Shown here piece after piece: positions 52,368-60,371 of a DNA stretch of 64,000 nt. Made by a program: the position numbers and the translations under genes. The notes beneath the pieces are model-generated. The model saw nothing but the letters and a program-made list of their open reading frames with translations. It was not told the origin of the DNA and made no database searches. Each line of letters opens with the position of its first letter. Within the stretch, counting starts at the first letter, position 1. The DNA lies in contig BDDD01000028.1 of the NCBI GenBank assembly GCA_001972305.1, forward strand, positions 39,545 to 103,544, given 5' to 3'. The stretch is from Cephalotus follicularis (Eukaryota > Streptophyta > Magnoliopsida > Oxalidales > Cephalotaceae).

Positions 52368-52961
52368 GAACTCATGTGAAAAACCATTTTTATTAGAAAA
52401 GTTTTTGAAAAGATTATTTTCAAATTCCTTTCCATGATCACTTCTAATTTTAAAGATAGAAGTGTCCTTTTCTTTTTAAACAATTTTACAAAAAATTGAA
52501 AACTCTTTAAAGGCTTCACTTTTATGAGCAAGAAAAATAGTCCATGTATATCTAGAATAATCATCGACTATAACCATGGCATAAGATTTACCACCTAGAC
52601 TTCTAATATCTATAGGACCAAATAAATCTATGTGTAAGAGTTGCAATTGCCTGGATGTAGAGACTATGTCTTTATTCTTAAAGGATGCCCTAGTTTGTTT
52701 TCCATATTGACATGCGTCACAAATTTTATCCTTCTCAAAGCTAATTTTGGGAAGTCCTTTAACTAGTTCATGCTTTAAGAGCTTTGTAATGTTTGGCATT
52801 CCTACATGACCTAATCTCCTATGCCATAGCCAACTATCCTCATTTATGGAAACTAAACATTTAACGTTTTGTAGGTCATTCAAATCTACAATATATACAT
52901 TTCCTTGTCTATATCCTATGAATCTAGTTTGATCATTATTAATGTATATTACTCTACACAT
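52368..52961 (-). pseudogene. element G: pre-integrase domain and integrase N-terminal half
   Basis: DSWLWHRRLGHVGMPNITKL and KDKICDACQYGKQTRASF provide the HHCC zinc ligands (about 52680-52840). LLHIDLFGPIDIRSLGGKSY and VIVDDYSRYTWTIFLAHKSEA carry the first catalytic Asp (about 52560-52650). A frameshift near 52476 follows, and the second Asp region (IRSDHGKEFENN) and FSHEFS lead up to the insertion of H. Confidence 0.92.
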
Positions 52962-53242
52962 ATCTTTTTCGAAAGTGACTTTACAACCTTGTCACATAAT
53001 TGACTTATGCTCAAGAGATTGTGTTTTAGTCCATTCACATATAATACATTATGAATAGAGGTTTGAGCGTTACCTATGGAGCTGAAACCCATAATATTTC
53101 CTTTAGCATTATCTCCAAAAGTAACAACTCCCTCTTCATTTGACTCGTAGTTGACAAAAAGACTTTTGTCACCAGTCATATGCTTGGAGCATTCACTATC
53201 TAAGTACCATTGCGTTTTCTTGGATAGTGCCTTCAAGCACAT
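52949..53242 (-). pseudogene. element G: protease
   Basis: WYLDSECSKHMTGDKSLF contains the catalytic Asp in the D-S-x-C-S-x-HMTG motif of copia proteases (Gly replaced by Glu). VTFGDNAKGNIMGFSSIGN and VLYVNGLKHNLLSISQLCDK follow. The frame is open for about 97 codons. Confidence 0.92.
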
Positions 53243-53277
53243 CTACAAAAGTAAATTCAAGTTTTTGTTTGAGGTAC

Positions 53278-53705
53278 CTAACTGATTTTGGGTCCCTTGG
53301 GGTTAGTCACGATGGTTCCTTTAGAAACCCAATTTTTCTTTATTCTAACAAAATTTGAATTATTCAGAATATTTCTTTTATAAAAGCATGATGTGGAAAC
53401 ATGTCCTAGTTTGCCACAATTATTACAAGATGCATTTATTTTTCCTTTGTTCACAATGTTTCTATTATGCATGACAATTATTTTATAGAAGCATAATGAT
53501 GATCTATGTCCGAATTTACCACAATGAATACAAAATGTATTTGCAATTTTCTTGTACATAGTATTTTTCTTGTGAAAGCATGAGAATGATATATGGCCAT
53601 ATTTACCATAATAATTACAAGAGTTAAAATCATTTATTAATCATGTCATTTCTTTTATGATAACAAGAAGAAGATATATGTCATATCTTACAACAATACT
53701 CACAA
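53278..53705 (-). pseudogene. element G: four tandem zinc-knuckle repeats between gag and protease
   Basis: Reading leftwards: CEYCCKI-stop-HISSSC (about 53660-53700), CNYYGKYGHISFSC (about 53580-53625), CIHCGKFGHRSSLC (about 53492-53535) and CNNCGKLGHVSTSC (about 53387-53430), each followed by Phe/Tyr-x-Lys. The last two are intact C-x2-C-x4-H-x4-C knuckles. The first two have lost ligands or gained a stop. SIRE elements have knuckles here, but four tandem units is more than I expect. Confidence 0.82.
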
Positions 53706-54181
53706 GTAATTTTCGCAACTTTCATCTTAGAAGAAACTTTTTCTACTTTATTCTTTTCTATCATTTCTTTCCTTTCAAAGAAATTTTGATAATGTTTTAC
53801 ATTATTCATCTCTTCGTATCCTAGTCCCGCTTTGTCAAAAACACATATTTGCATTCCTAAGAGGTTTTCTAGCTTTTCACTACTACTAGAGAATTTTGAA
53901 AAGGTTTTCTTTAAGGCATCTACTTCAACCTTAAGATTTTTATTTTCTTCTTCTAAGTGAGCTACTTCATTTTCTAGAAAGTCTATTTCTACATCCTTAG
54001 AGTTGATTTCCTTAGTCAAATCAATTGTTTTTAGTTCATCATTTTCATTCGTCAAAGTTTTGACCTTTTTCTTTAGAGAAGGAATCATAGAATTATATTT
54101 CTTACACATAATAATAAGTTCATCGTAAATTACCTCTTCATTTTCCTCCTCCCCTTCTTCCTCGTAGGCCATCAATGCCAA
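53681..54181 (-). pseudogene. element G: coiled-coil region of gag-pol
   Basis: A 166-codon open frame is very rich in Glu, Lys and Leu with heptad-like spacing (LTNENDELKTIDL, IDFLENEVAHLEEENKNLKVEVDALKKTF). It begins in an acidic stretch (EEEGEEENEEV). Coiled coils in this place are usual in SIRE gag. It leads into the tandem zinc knuckles. Confidence 0.8.
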
Positions 54182-55160
54182 TTGAGCAACTTGTTCCCGA
54201 GTGTCCTCATCTGAGCTTCGTCTCTATCATCCCAAGTAGCGACCATTGCTTTCTTCTTCTTTATGAATTCCTTCTTCTTTAGTCGGGGGCAATCGCTCTT
54301 GTAATGCCTTGGCTTGTTGCATTTGTAACATACGACTTCTTCCTTTTTGCTTGACTCTCCCTTTTGATGAAATTTCTTGTTTGGTTTTCCACCAAACTTC
54401 TTTTTGTTGGCAAGGAACTTCTGGAATTTTCTTGTGAAGAGAGCAAGGTCTTCATCATCATCATCTTCATCATCATCGGAGTCATCAATTTCGGATGATT
54501 TTAGGGCTACCACATTTTTCTTCTTTTTCTCCTTCTCTTCATCATCGACTCTCTTTTGCATTGTTAGCTCATGGGTTATTAGTGATCCTAGTATATCCTC
54601 CAAGGGAAGGATGCTTAGATTCTTCACCTCTTCGATTGCGGTAACCTTGGGCAACCATGATCTAGGCAAGCACCTGAGAATCTTTCTTACCAATTCACTA
54701 TTAGAATATGTTTTATCAAGAGATTGCAATGCATTGATAATGTTAGTAAATCTAGTAACCATGGATTTAATGTCCTCATCTTCATTCATTGAGAATAATT
54801 CATAGTCATGAACTAGCATACTAATTTTAGCATCTTTTACTTGGTTCGTTCCTTCGTAGGTGATTTCGAGTCTATCCCACATTTCTTTAGCGGAAATGCG
54901 CGATGAAACTCTATTAAATTCGCTAGAGTTTATGGCATAACTTATGACGTGTTTTGCTTTAGCGTTCAATTGTACTCTCCTCCTATCATCATCATTATAT
55001 GTATTTCTAGGTTTAGGAATGACTTCACCGTTTTCATCTCTAATAGAGGGTATGGACCGTCAACAATTAGGTCCCACAAGTTGTAATCTAGGGATTGAAT
55101 AAAGATTGTCATTTTTGCCTTCGAATGGCTATAATTGTTTCCATCGAAAAGTGGGGACCA
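54172..55160 (-). pseudogene. element G: gag with zinc knuckle, 5' end damaged
   Basis: Remains of the start (WKQL and NDNLYSIPRLQL near 55090-55140) match the usual F-x-G-x-NYS-W-K gag opening but contain a stop and frame breaks. From 54969 the frame is open: LNAKAKHVISYAINSSEF, RISAKEMWDRLEITYEGTNQ, DEDIKSMVTRFTNIINAL, LRCLPRSWLPKVTAIEE, an acidic DDDEDDDDE run, and a zinc knuckle CYKCNKPRHYKSDC (about 54295-54340, Gly of the usual GH replaced by Arg). The first ATG and the LTR/gag spacing are lost in the truncation at 55160. Confidence 0.88.
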
Positions 55161-55698
55161 CTGATGTCGAGTCTTTAACCGTTGATGCCTTACAACAAAG
55201 TGCTGACGCTTTCTTTTGAGCGTCGCCGCTTAGTACATTTTAATTGGCTTCATACATCTCTGGTTTTAACCGTTATTGTATAGTGCTTAAGTGCTGACGC
55301 CTTGGCTTCAAACCGCTGACGTTTTATTCTAAGCGTCACCGCTTTATGCAATTGAATTACATTCAAGCAACTCTGGTTTTGACCGCTGATAACTCCCCCT
55401 TAACTGTTGACGCCTTGGATCAAAGCACTGACGCTTTCTTCTGAGCGTCGACGCTCCGCTTAGTGCACTTTGATTGGCATTAGACAACATTGGTTTTAAG
55501 CGCTGATATGGGATGCTAAACCACTGGAGCCTGGCTTCAAAGCGTTGACGGTTTCATTCTGATCGTTGACGCTTAGACCTGTATCTACAATTTCCTGTTT
55601 TGACTTTGCAACTTTTATCTTTAACTTGCACAACAAGAAACTTTGTTAAATACAAATATGTTATCATCAAAACATGGATTGAGACATAAATGTGAACA
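55161..55698 (-). repeat. element G: truncated 5' LTR
   Basis: Collinear with 44784-45315 of the 3' LTR, including the ordered word cluster (55161-55580), and ending ATGTGAACA. About 930 bp corresponding to 43852-44783, plus the primer binding site and gag leader, are missing. The break is at CTGATGT, a word-cluster motif. Confidence 0.88.
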
Positions 55699-55905
55699 TA
55701 AAGCATCTGTGATGCGTATTTGTATTCCATTTGATAACACAAAACTGGTCATCCCAGAACCTTCAATTAGGTCTGATGTACCAGAAATTGTTCCAACATT
55801 AGCCTTTGCTATTGTTAAATGTGACAAATATTTTTCACTCTGGAGTATTGTGTGTATTGTTGCACTGTCAGCTATTCATATATCTCCAATATCCATTGTA
55901 TGATG
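55699..55905 (-). pseudogene. element F: protease, right of element G
   Basis: ADSATTHTILRDKKYFSHL-like sequence (Ala-Asp-Ser-Ala-Thr-Thr catalytic motif, about 55830-55875) and GTSDLIEGSGMTSFVLSNG are recognisable. The domain is cut by element G at 55699 and resumes at 43851. Confidence 0.8.
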
Positions 55906-55984
55906 ATCTATATATAAAAATACACATATTTATTACTGCATAAGCACTTTATTCAAAAAGTGATAAACATTAAAACAATGGCAT

Positions 55985-56270
55985 ATAACATCAACCGAGA
56001 TGGAAGTCTTCATCGACAATCACTTGGTCCGTTTTTCCATTTGGATCAGTTACGAAATCGGCAATGTCCAAATAGGTTGTACCCATTGAAACAAAATCCG
56101 ATTGCGTAGTTTCCAAAAGATCACAATGACCAATAAAATTTGTTTCAATTTGTTTGCCTTTCTCATTTAGAGAAGTTTTGTATAAGTCGACCCAATGCTT
56201 CGATGTACGATAAGCACGGTACCAATAACCTTCCATACCACATCGGTTGCAATTACCCTTTTTATTTTGG
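55985..56270 (-). pseudogene. element F: gag C-terminal zinc-knuckle segment
   Basis: A knuckle start (CNRCGMEGYW) is followed by YRAYRTSKHWVDLYKTSLNEK. Relatives have the last Cys where Tyr stands in YRAYRT, so the metal site is damaged. The segment ends in an acidic linker (FVTDPNGKTDQVIVDEDFH). Confidence 0.78.
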
Positions 56271-56497
56271 GTTTGTTCATCATTACTGGATTGTCTAGGA
56301 TTTCGCCACTTTTGACGTTGTTTTATATCAGAATTTTACCATTTCATGCTATTATTATTATGTGGCCCCAAGAAATTTTGATTTCTTACACTGCCACGTC
56401 CTCTTCCACGTCCTTATCCACGCCCTCTTCCTCATCCCCCAAAATAAGGCGAAGTTGCATTTACCTCTGGTAAAGGCGCTGAACCAGTAGGATGACT

Positions 56498-57070
56498 TTA
56501 ATGATTTTGCAGGAGTAATTCATTATTTTGCTCCATAATAAGAAGAGATCCAATTAGTTCACGATATTTCTTGAACCCGTGTAACCTATAGTGTTGTTGC
56601 AGTAACACATTGGATGCATGAAATGTTCGATATGTTTTCTCTAACAACATATCTTCGGTGATAACTTCACCACACATCTTTAGTTGTGATACAATTTTGA
56701 ACAATGTGGAATTATATTCTAAAACTATTTTAAAATCCTAAAATTGTAGCTGTGACCAATCATTCAATGCGTTTGGCAGTACAACAACTTTCAAGTGCTC
56801 AAGCCTATCATTTAGGTTTTGCCAGAGTTCAAGAGGATTTTCAACAGTTAGATATTCATATTTCAGGTCATCATCAATATGATGCCTTAGGAAAATCAGT
56901 GCAGTGACGCGTTCCTCATTTGATGTTGCATTATCTTCATCAATTGTGTGCCTTAATTTCTTAGCACTCAAATGCAGTTTCACATCAAGTAAACATGATA
57001 GATAATTCTTTCCAGAAATATCAAGAGCAATGAATTTTTTATTTTCAATGTTTGCCATTTTTATACTCAA
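56498..57070 (-). pseudogene. element F: gag N-terminal region, broken
   Basis: MANIENKKFIALDISGKNYLSCLLDVKLHL opens the frame (ATG at about 57058), then IFLRHHIDDDLKYEYLTVENPLELW, and after a stop SQLKMCGEVITEDMLLEKTYRTFHASNVLLQQHYR and FKKYRELIGSLLIMEQNNELL. This is the UBN2-type gag common in plant copia elements. Confidence 0.88.
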
Positions 57071-57103
57071 ATCTCAATTGGATAGAGTCTCATGTTAATA
57101 ACT

Positions 57104-57327
57104 TGTTATAAACTTATGAGGTTAACTCACAAAAGAAGATTGCACTATATAGAGATCAAGAGAGAGAAAGAGAGAGAAAAAGAGATTTTCTTATTATGAA
57201 TTCCCTTATATTTCTTCATAACAATACATTCCTATTTATAGGAGTTTAGACGGGTTGTTGGAATAGTATTTGGTTGTTGGAATAGTGTTTGGTTGTTGGA
57301 ATAGTAATTACTATTCATTATTATACA
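57104..57327 (-). repeat. element F: 5' LTR
   Basis: It starts TGTTATAAACTTATGAGG and ends ATTATTATACA on the plus strand. A TTGGTTGTTGGAATAGT unit occurs in tandem (about 57262-57306). The bases just inside the element (57070-57103) should hold the primer binding site, but I do not see a convincing tRNA match. Confidence 0.93.
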
Positions 57328-57339
57328 ATAATAATGATT

Positions 57340-57571
57340 TTATACTAGTGATAAGGGAACAGATTTGAGTGGTGGTGAAGCATAAGGACTTTTGACCAAA
57401 CCCATTGCAATAACTCGATAAGCTGCCTCGGTCAAGTGAATACCGTCCCAGTTTGCGTAACTTGATGGATTTTGACATGCTTTGGACCCTATGTGGCCAC
57501 ACCTCGCTGAATTATTGAAATTATAGGGTCACCACCTCCATAACAAGCTCTCAGTGTGCCACTGTAGAATC
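57340..57571 (-). pseudogene. GDSL-type esterase/lipase, last exon (host gene, frameshifted here)
   Basis: Reading leftwards: GFYSGTLRACYGGGDP, a one-base frame break near 57528, then NNSARCGHIGSKAC, PSSYANWDGIHLTEAAYRVI, AMGLVKSPYASPPL and a TAA stop at 57342-57340. WDGIHLTEA is block V of GDSL hydrolases and holds the catalytic Asp and His. GGGDP and the Cys pair are typical of the plant family. These enzymes are usually secreted and hydrolyse ester bonds of lipids or wall components. A splice acceptor (GTGCAG) at about 57572 starts the exon. Earlier exons, with the catalytic Ser, are not in the window. The frame break could be a real mutation or a sequence error. Confidence 0.85.
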
Positions 57572-58218
57572 CTGCACCAACACAAGCCTAAATTAATTTA
57601 TGCAAAAAACTACTAGTATACTTTCGTACTCTCAATTATATCTAATTATTTCTTAACTTGATCCATTTAGCTATATCAAGAATTAATTTTAGCTAATGCC
57701 CACTTAAGTTTGGCATCATGAATTGCTAATAGCTAGGTGACTACACTAAATTATAAGAGCCACCAAGTACACTCGTGAATGTAATAACCATAACGTGATA
57801 GATAACTAAATGATTCAATTAAGAAGTAGACAATCCAGGGATGAATAAGTGGATTTAACACTTAATGTATTGCATTCATTTTTTATTTTACAAAATAGGA
57901 ATTCTATAAATAACCTAAAGAGACTTAAGTTCCTGTTTTTTAATCTAATAAAGGCACTAAGTTCTTGGTGAAACAGTTAAGGTTTGGTTTCAGATAGAAT
58001 ATGACTCTCAAGTTCTCACTTTTTAGTGTTTTTTCCTCCAGTCATGACTCTAAGATAGTTTTTGCTGTATTGCTACAAGAAAAAAGTTATCTTGCATTCA
58101 CAATAATTGATTATGTTCCAAGGAAATTAAGACTATATTTAACTAGTTTATTTATGTTAATGGTATGAGATCAATGGAGTATTGTCATAATTCACGTATT
58201 ATTTTTTGTAAATGATAT
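57572..58218 (-). other. probable intron of the GDSL gene
   Basis: 650 bp of AT-rich sequence without coding potential lie directly upstream of the splice acceptor. Solo LTR I interrupts it at 58219, and it seems to continue at 59706-59812 after the second GATAT copy. Confidence 0.55.
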
Positions 58219-58454
58219 TGTTCACTGTTAAAAAGAATGTTTTAAAATTTATAGCCGCAAGTGTACAGATCATGCAGTAACGGGTCGAACGCAGGGAAAC
58301 GTAAACTAGTTATAATTTATCCAACCTAGGCGAAGTATACCAAATTTGAGATAAACTATTAAAAACTACTCCTAATTATGCAAAGTGAAAATAAAATAAA
58401 TAAACAAAACAAGAAATTAAGACTTCGATAATTAAAAACGTTGAATTTGAAATA

Positions 58455-58769
58455 CTAAGAAATAAAGCATGCAATGAATAAAAGTAAAGAGAATATATAA
58501 TAAAGAAACGGTTTTAGGGTATAGAAACTCACCATAGATTGTATTAAAAAATTCCATGAAGTTGAACGATCATACCTTGATAAACAACGAGAGCTAGGTC
58601 TATACGGAGTGCGGCGGTGATGACAAGACGTATGAGTAGACATGCTAGGTCTATACGAAGTACGGCAACGATAACGGTGGCAAGACGTATGAGTAGACAT
58701 GCTAGGTCTATACGAAGTGTGTTCGTTGCGACAAATCGTATGAGTAGACTCCGTTGAATTGAGCACCAT
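58455..58769 (-). CDS. LTR-encoded Cys/His-rich repeat ORF in solo LTR I
   Basis: A 104-codon frame contains three units of the 17-residue repeat seen in the A/B LTRs (THTIC or THTSC, then CH, then YRPSM). The middle unit has two extra codons. It continues past the repeats into VSFYTLKPFL. In the A/B LTRs the matching bases (from about 5561) also encode VSFYTLKP after a stop or frame change. Translation is unproven. Confidence 0.3.
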   Translation of the reverse strand: MVLNSTESTHTICRNEHTSYRPSMSTHTSCHRYRCRTSYRPSMSTHTSCHHRRTPYRPSSRCLSRYDRSTSWNFLIQSMVSFYTLKPFLYYIFSLLLFIACFIS

Positions 58770-59134
58770 TTATTCACCAACTTTAAGCTTCACCGACAAG
58801 ATGTTTGTGGATTTTAATCAGACAGACAAAGTGTGTGTGAAGGCAGAAATATTGAAGAACAAATCAAATATTCAAGGATTTTTATTGATGGAATTGAAAC
58901 AATAACAATCTAGGCTTTGTTCTTCCCTAAAACCTTGAAAAGTTTTAGCTCCTAAACATTGTAAAATAAAACTAAATTGATAAAGAGAAAATTAGGGTTC
59001 TACAGCCTCTTAACTACTCTACACACTGTTTTTGGCCGGCAATACATTGTTTATATACTACAAAACTGATAAAAAATGGAATAAAAGCAATCCTAGTTAC
59101 AAAATATGGCAAAAATCTAAACTTTCTATTTGTG

Positions 59135-59505
59135 CTGCAGAGGAAGACGTCGACTTCTTCTGAAAGACGTCGACTTCTTTTGTGTAAAAGTTGCGACTTG
59201 CTGAGATGTGAGTGAAAGGCGTCGACTTCTTTGGCTAAAGACGTCGACTTCTTTTGCTCCAAAAGTTACAGGTCGATTTTGCTAAAAGACGTCGATCCCT
59301 TTGTTAAAAGACGTCGATCCCTTGTTCATAGCTCTTTGAAGATTGTTGCACTTTCCAGAAAAGACGTCGACTTCTTCACAAAGACGTCGACGCGATTATT
59401 TAAACCCAGCAAAGACATTGACTTCTTACAAAAGACATCGACTTCTTTGTGTAAACCCAGAAAAGACATCGATGTGATTTAAAGACGTCGACGCTTTTGG
59501 TCTGT
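59135..59505. repeat. solo LTR I: AAAGACGTCGACTTCTTT-type word cluster
   Basis: About a dozen words occur in 370 bp, such as GAAGACGTCGACTTCTT, AAAGACGTCGATCCCTT, AAAGACATTGACTTCTT, AAAGACATCGATGTGATT and AAAGACGTCGACGCTTTT. They lie upstream of the TATA box on the minus strand, the same relative place as the GCGTCGACGC words of the A/B LTRs, but the flanking arms differ and resemble the AAAGAC arms of element C. Confidence 0.85.
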
Positions 59506-59705
59506 AATCTGCAGATTTTGGCAATTCTTCAATCTTTATTCCTTTAAGCTCCAATTTGCACACTTTTGGGTAGTATTCTTGCACTTTGATCATTTAGCAC
59601 TTGTACCTGAAAATCAATATAACACAACCAAAGTAGTCTATTCCAATCTTAAAAATATCATAAATAACACATTAAAAACAACACATTTTTATGCTAAACA
59701 GATAT

Positions 59706-59812
59706 GTCAATTCACGTTACATTAATTGGGATAATTGTTTTAATTACATTTTTAAAACATATAATATTTTCATATCATATATAATATTCAAAACTATTAT
59801 TTCTTTTATAGG
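59706..59812. other. short AT-rich host sequence between I and J
   Basis: About 100 bp with no feature. It probably belongs to the same GDSL intron. Confidence 0.4.
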
Positions 59813-60325
59813 TGATATGGGAAAAAACTTTCTTAAACTGTTTTACCACGTATCCTCAGGAAAACAAGTCAGGTGCTATCCAGAGCTACAAATACATGGT
59901 CGAGTGGTCTAAATTTTGAAGGATAACGTCCAATAACGGCATGGCACCAAATCAGGTGGAGAATCAGGGAAATGGCCCGAGATCCTCAGCATTTCCTTAG
60001 GGGATCACATATCATTTCCAAAAAATAAGCAAGGCAGTTACAATCCAACTTCTATAAATACAAGAATCAATGAGATATCGCATGTCCTCCACTTTTACAT
60101 TCTAAAGCACCTTGTGATTGTATTCTTCCTTGCCTTGTCTGACTTAAGCATTGGAGTGTCCCCGAGAGTAAACCCTCCATGACCTACGATCAGTTTTCTT
60201 ATCTGTGTAGGGAATATGGTTACACCATTACTCAAACGACCTTCTCGGAGCATTCTCAGCGTTTCTTCAACAAATCAAACCCTTCCACGTAAGGGACTGT
60301 TGAAGAAAGGATTTTTGCATCAACA
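59813..60325 (+). repeat. element J: 5' LTR
   Basis: It ends GCATCAACA three bases before the primer site. The start TGATATGGGAAAAAAC is my best guess, since the second LTR is outside the window. A TATA box (CTATAAATAC) at about 60053-60062 is followed by a leader. No self-complementary word cluster is present in this LTR. Confidence 0.65.
60053..60062 (+). promoter_or_regulatory. element J: TATA box
   Basis: CTTCTATAAATACAAG is a strong TATA match about 270 bp upstream of the LTR end. Confidence 0.6.
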
Positions 60326-60327
60326 AT

Positions 60328-60345
60328 TGGCGTCGTCTGTGGAAA
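60328..60345 (+). promoter_or_regulatory. element J: primer binding site
   Basis: TGGCGTCGTCTGTGGAAA directly follows the LTR. Tat-lineage elements use sites of the form TGGCGCCGTCTGTGGG, usually ascribed to a tRNA-Arg. Differences from that form are single transitions. Confidence 0.8.
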
Positions 60346-60371
60346 ATGTAGCGAAAAACTATTAAGAATCA

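Larger units (their letters stand above)
43852..55698 (-). mobile_element. element G: SIRE-type Ty1/copia element, carrying solo LTR H
   Basis: The 3' LTR is 43852-45315; the 5' LTR (55161-55698) is truncated. On the minus strand the order is gag with zinc knuckle, a coiled-coil region, tandem zinc knuckles, protease, integrase, RT, RNase H and an additional ORF before the 3' LTR. That extra ORF, LTR ends TGTTGACA and the AGATTGTTGACA polypurine junction are typical of SIRE/Maximus elements. It lies in the protease-integrase region of element F. The flanks (TCGAA and TAAAG) do not match, so the duplication is lost or the ends are rearranged. Confidence 0.9.
40225..57327 (-). mobile_element. 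element F: short-LTR Ty1/copia element carrying nested G and H
   Basis: LTRs are 40225-40420 and 57104-57327, and a 5-bp duplication ATAAT stands at 40220-40224 and 57328-57332. Without element G the element is about 5.3 kb, normal for copia. Domain order on the minus strand is gag, zinc knuckle, protease, integrase, RT, RNase H. Many stops show decay. The left LTR starts TA instead of TG and the two LTRs differ by several indels, indicating age. Confidence 0.95.
58219..59700 (-). mobile_element. solo LTR I, Athila type, minus strand
   Basis: On the plus strand it starts TGTTCACTGTT and ends ATGCTAAACA. Read on the minus strand it matches the A/B LTR type at both ends (TGTTTAGCATAAAAA... and ...GTTCGACCCGTTACTGCA...AGTGAACA). 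It is 1482 bp and has a perfect 5-bp duplication GATAT (58214-58218 and 59701-59705). A TATA box (TATATAAAC on the minus strand) is at about 59047-59055. No internal region is present, so it is the product of LTR-LTR recombination. Confidence 0.95.

Noticed and set aside
54377-54805. 142-codon Ser-rich plus-strand frame
   Set aside because: It is the antisense shadow of the acidic and zinc-knuckle part of the element G gag.
43847-55703. Target-site duplication for element G
   Set aside because: Flanks TCGAA and TAAAG do not match; the 5' LTR is rearranged, so no duplication is claimed.
57070-57103. Primer binding site of element F
   Set aside because: The sequence next to the LTR (minus strand TTATTAACATGAGACTC) resembles motifs seen after copia LTRs but does not match a tRNA end I can name.
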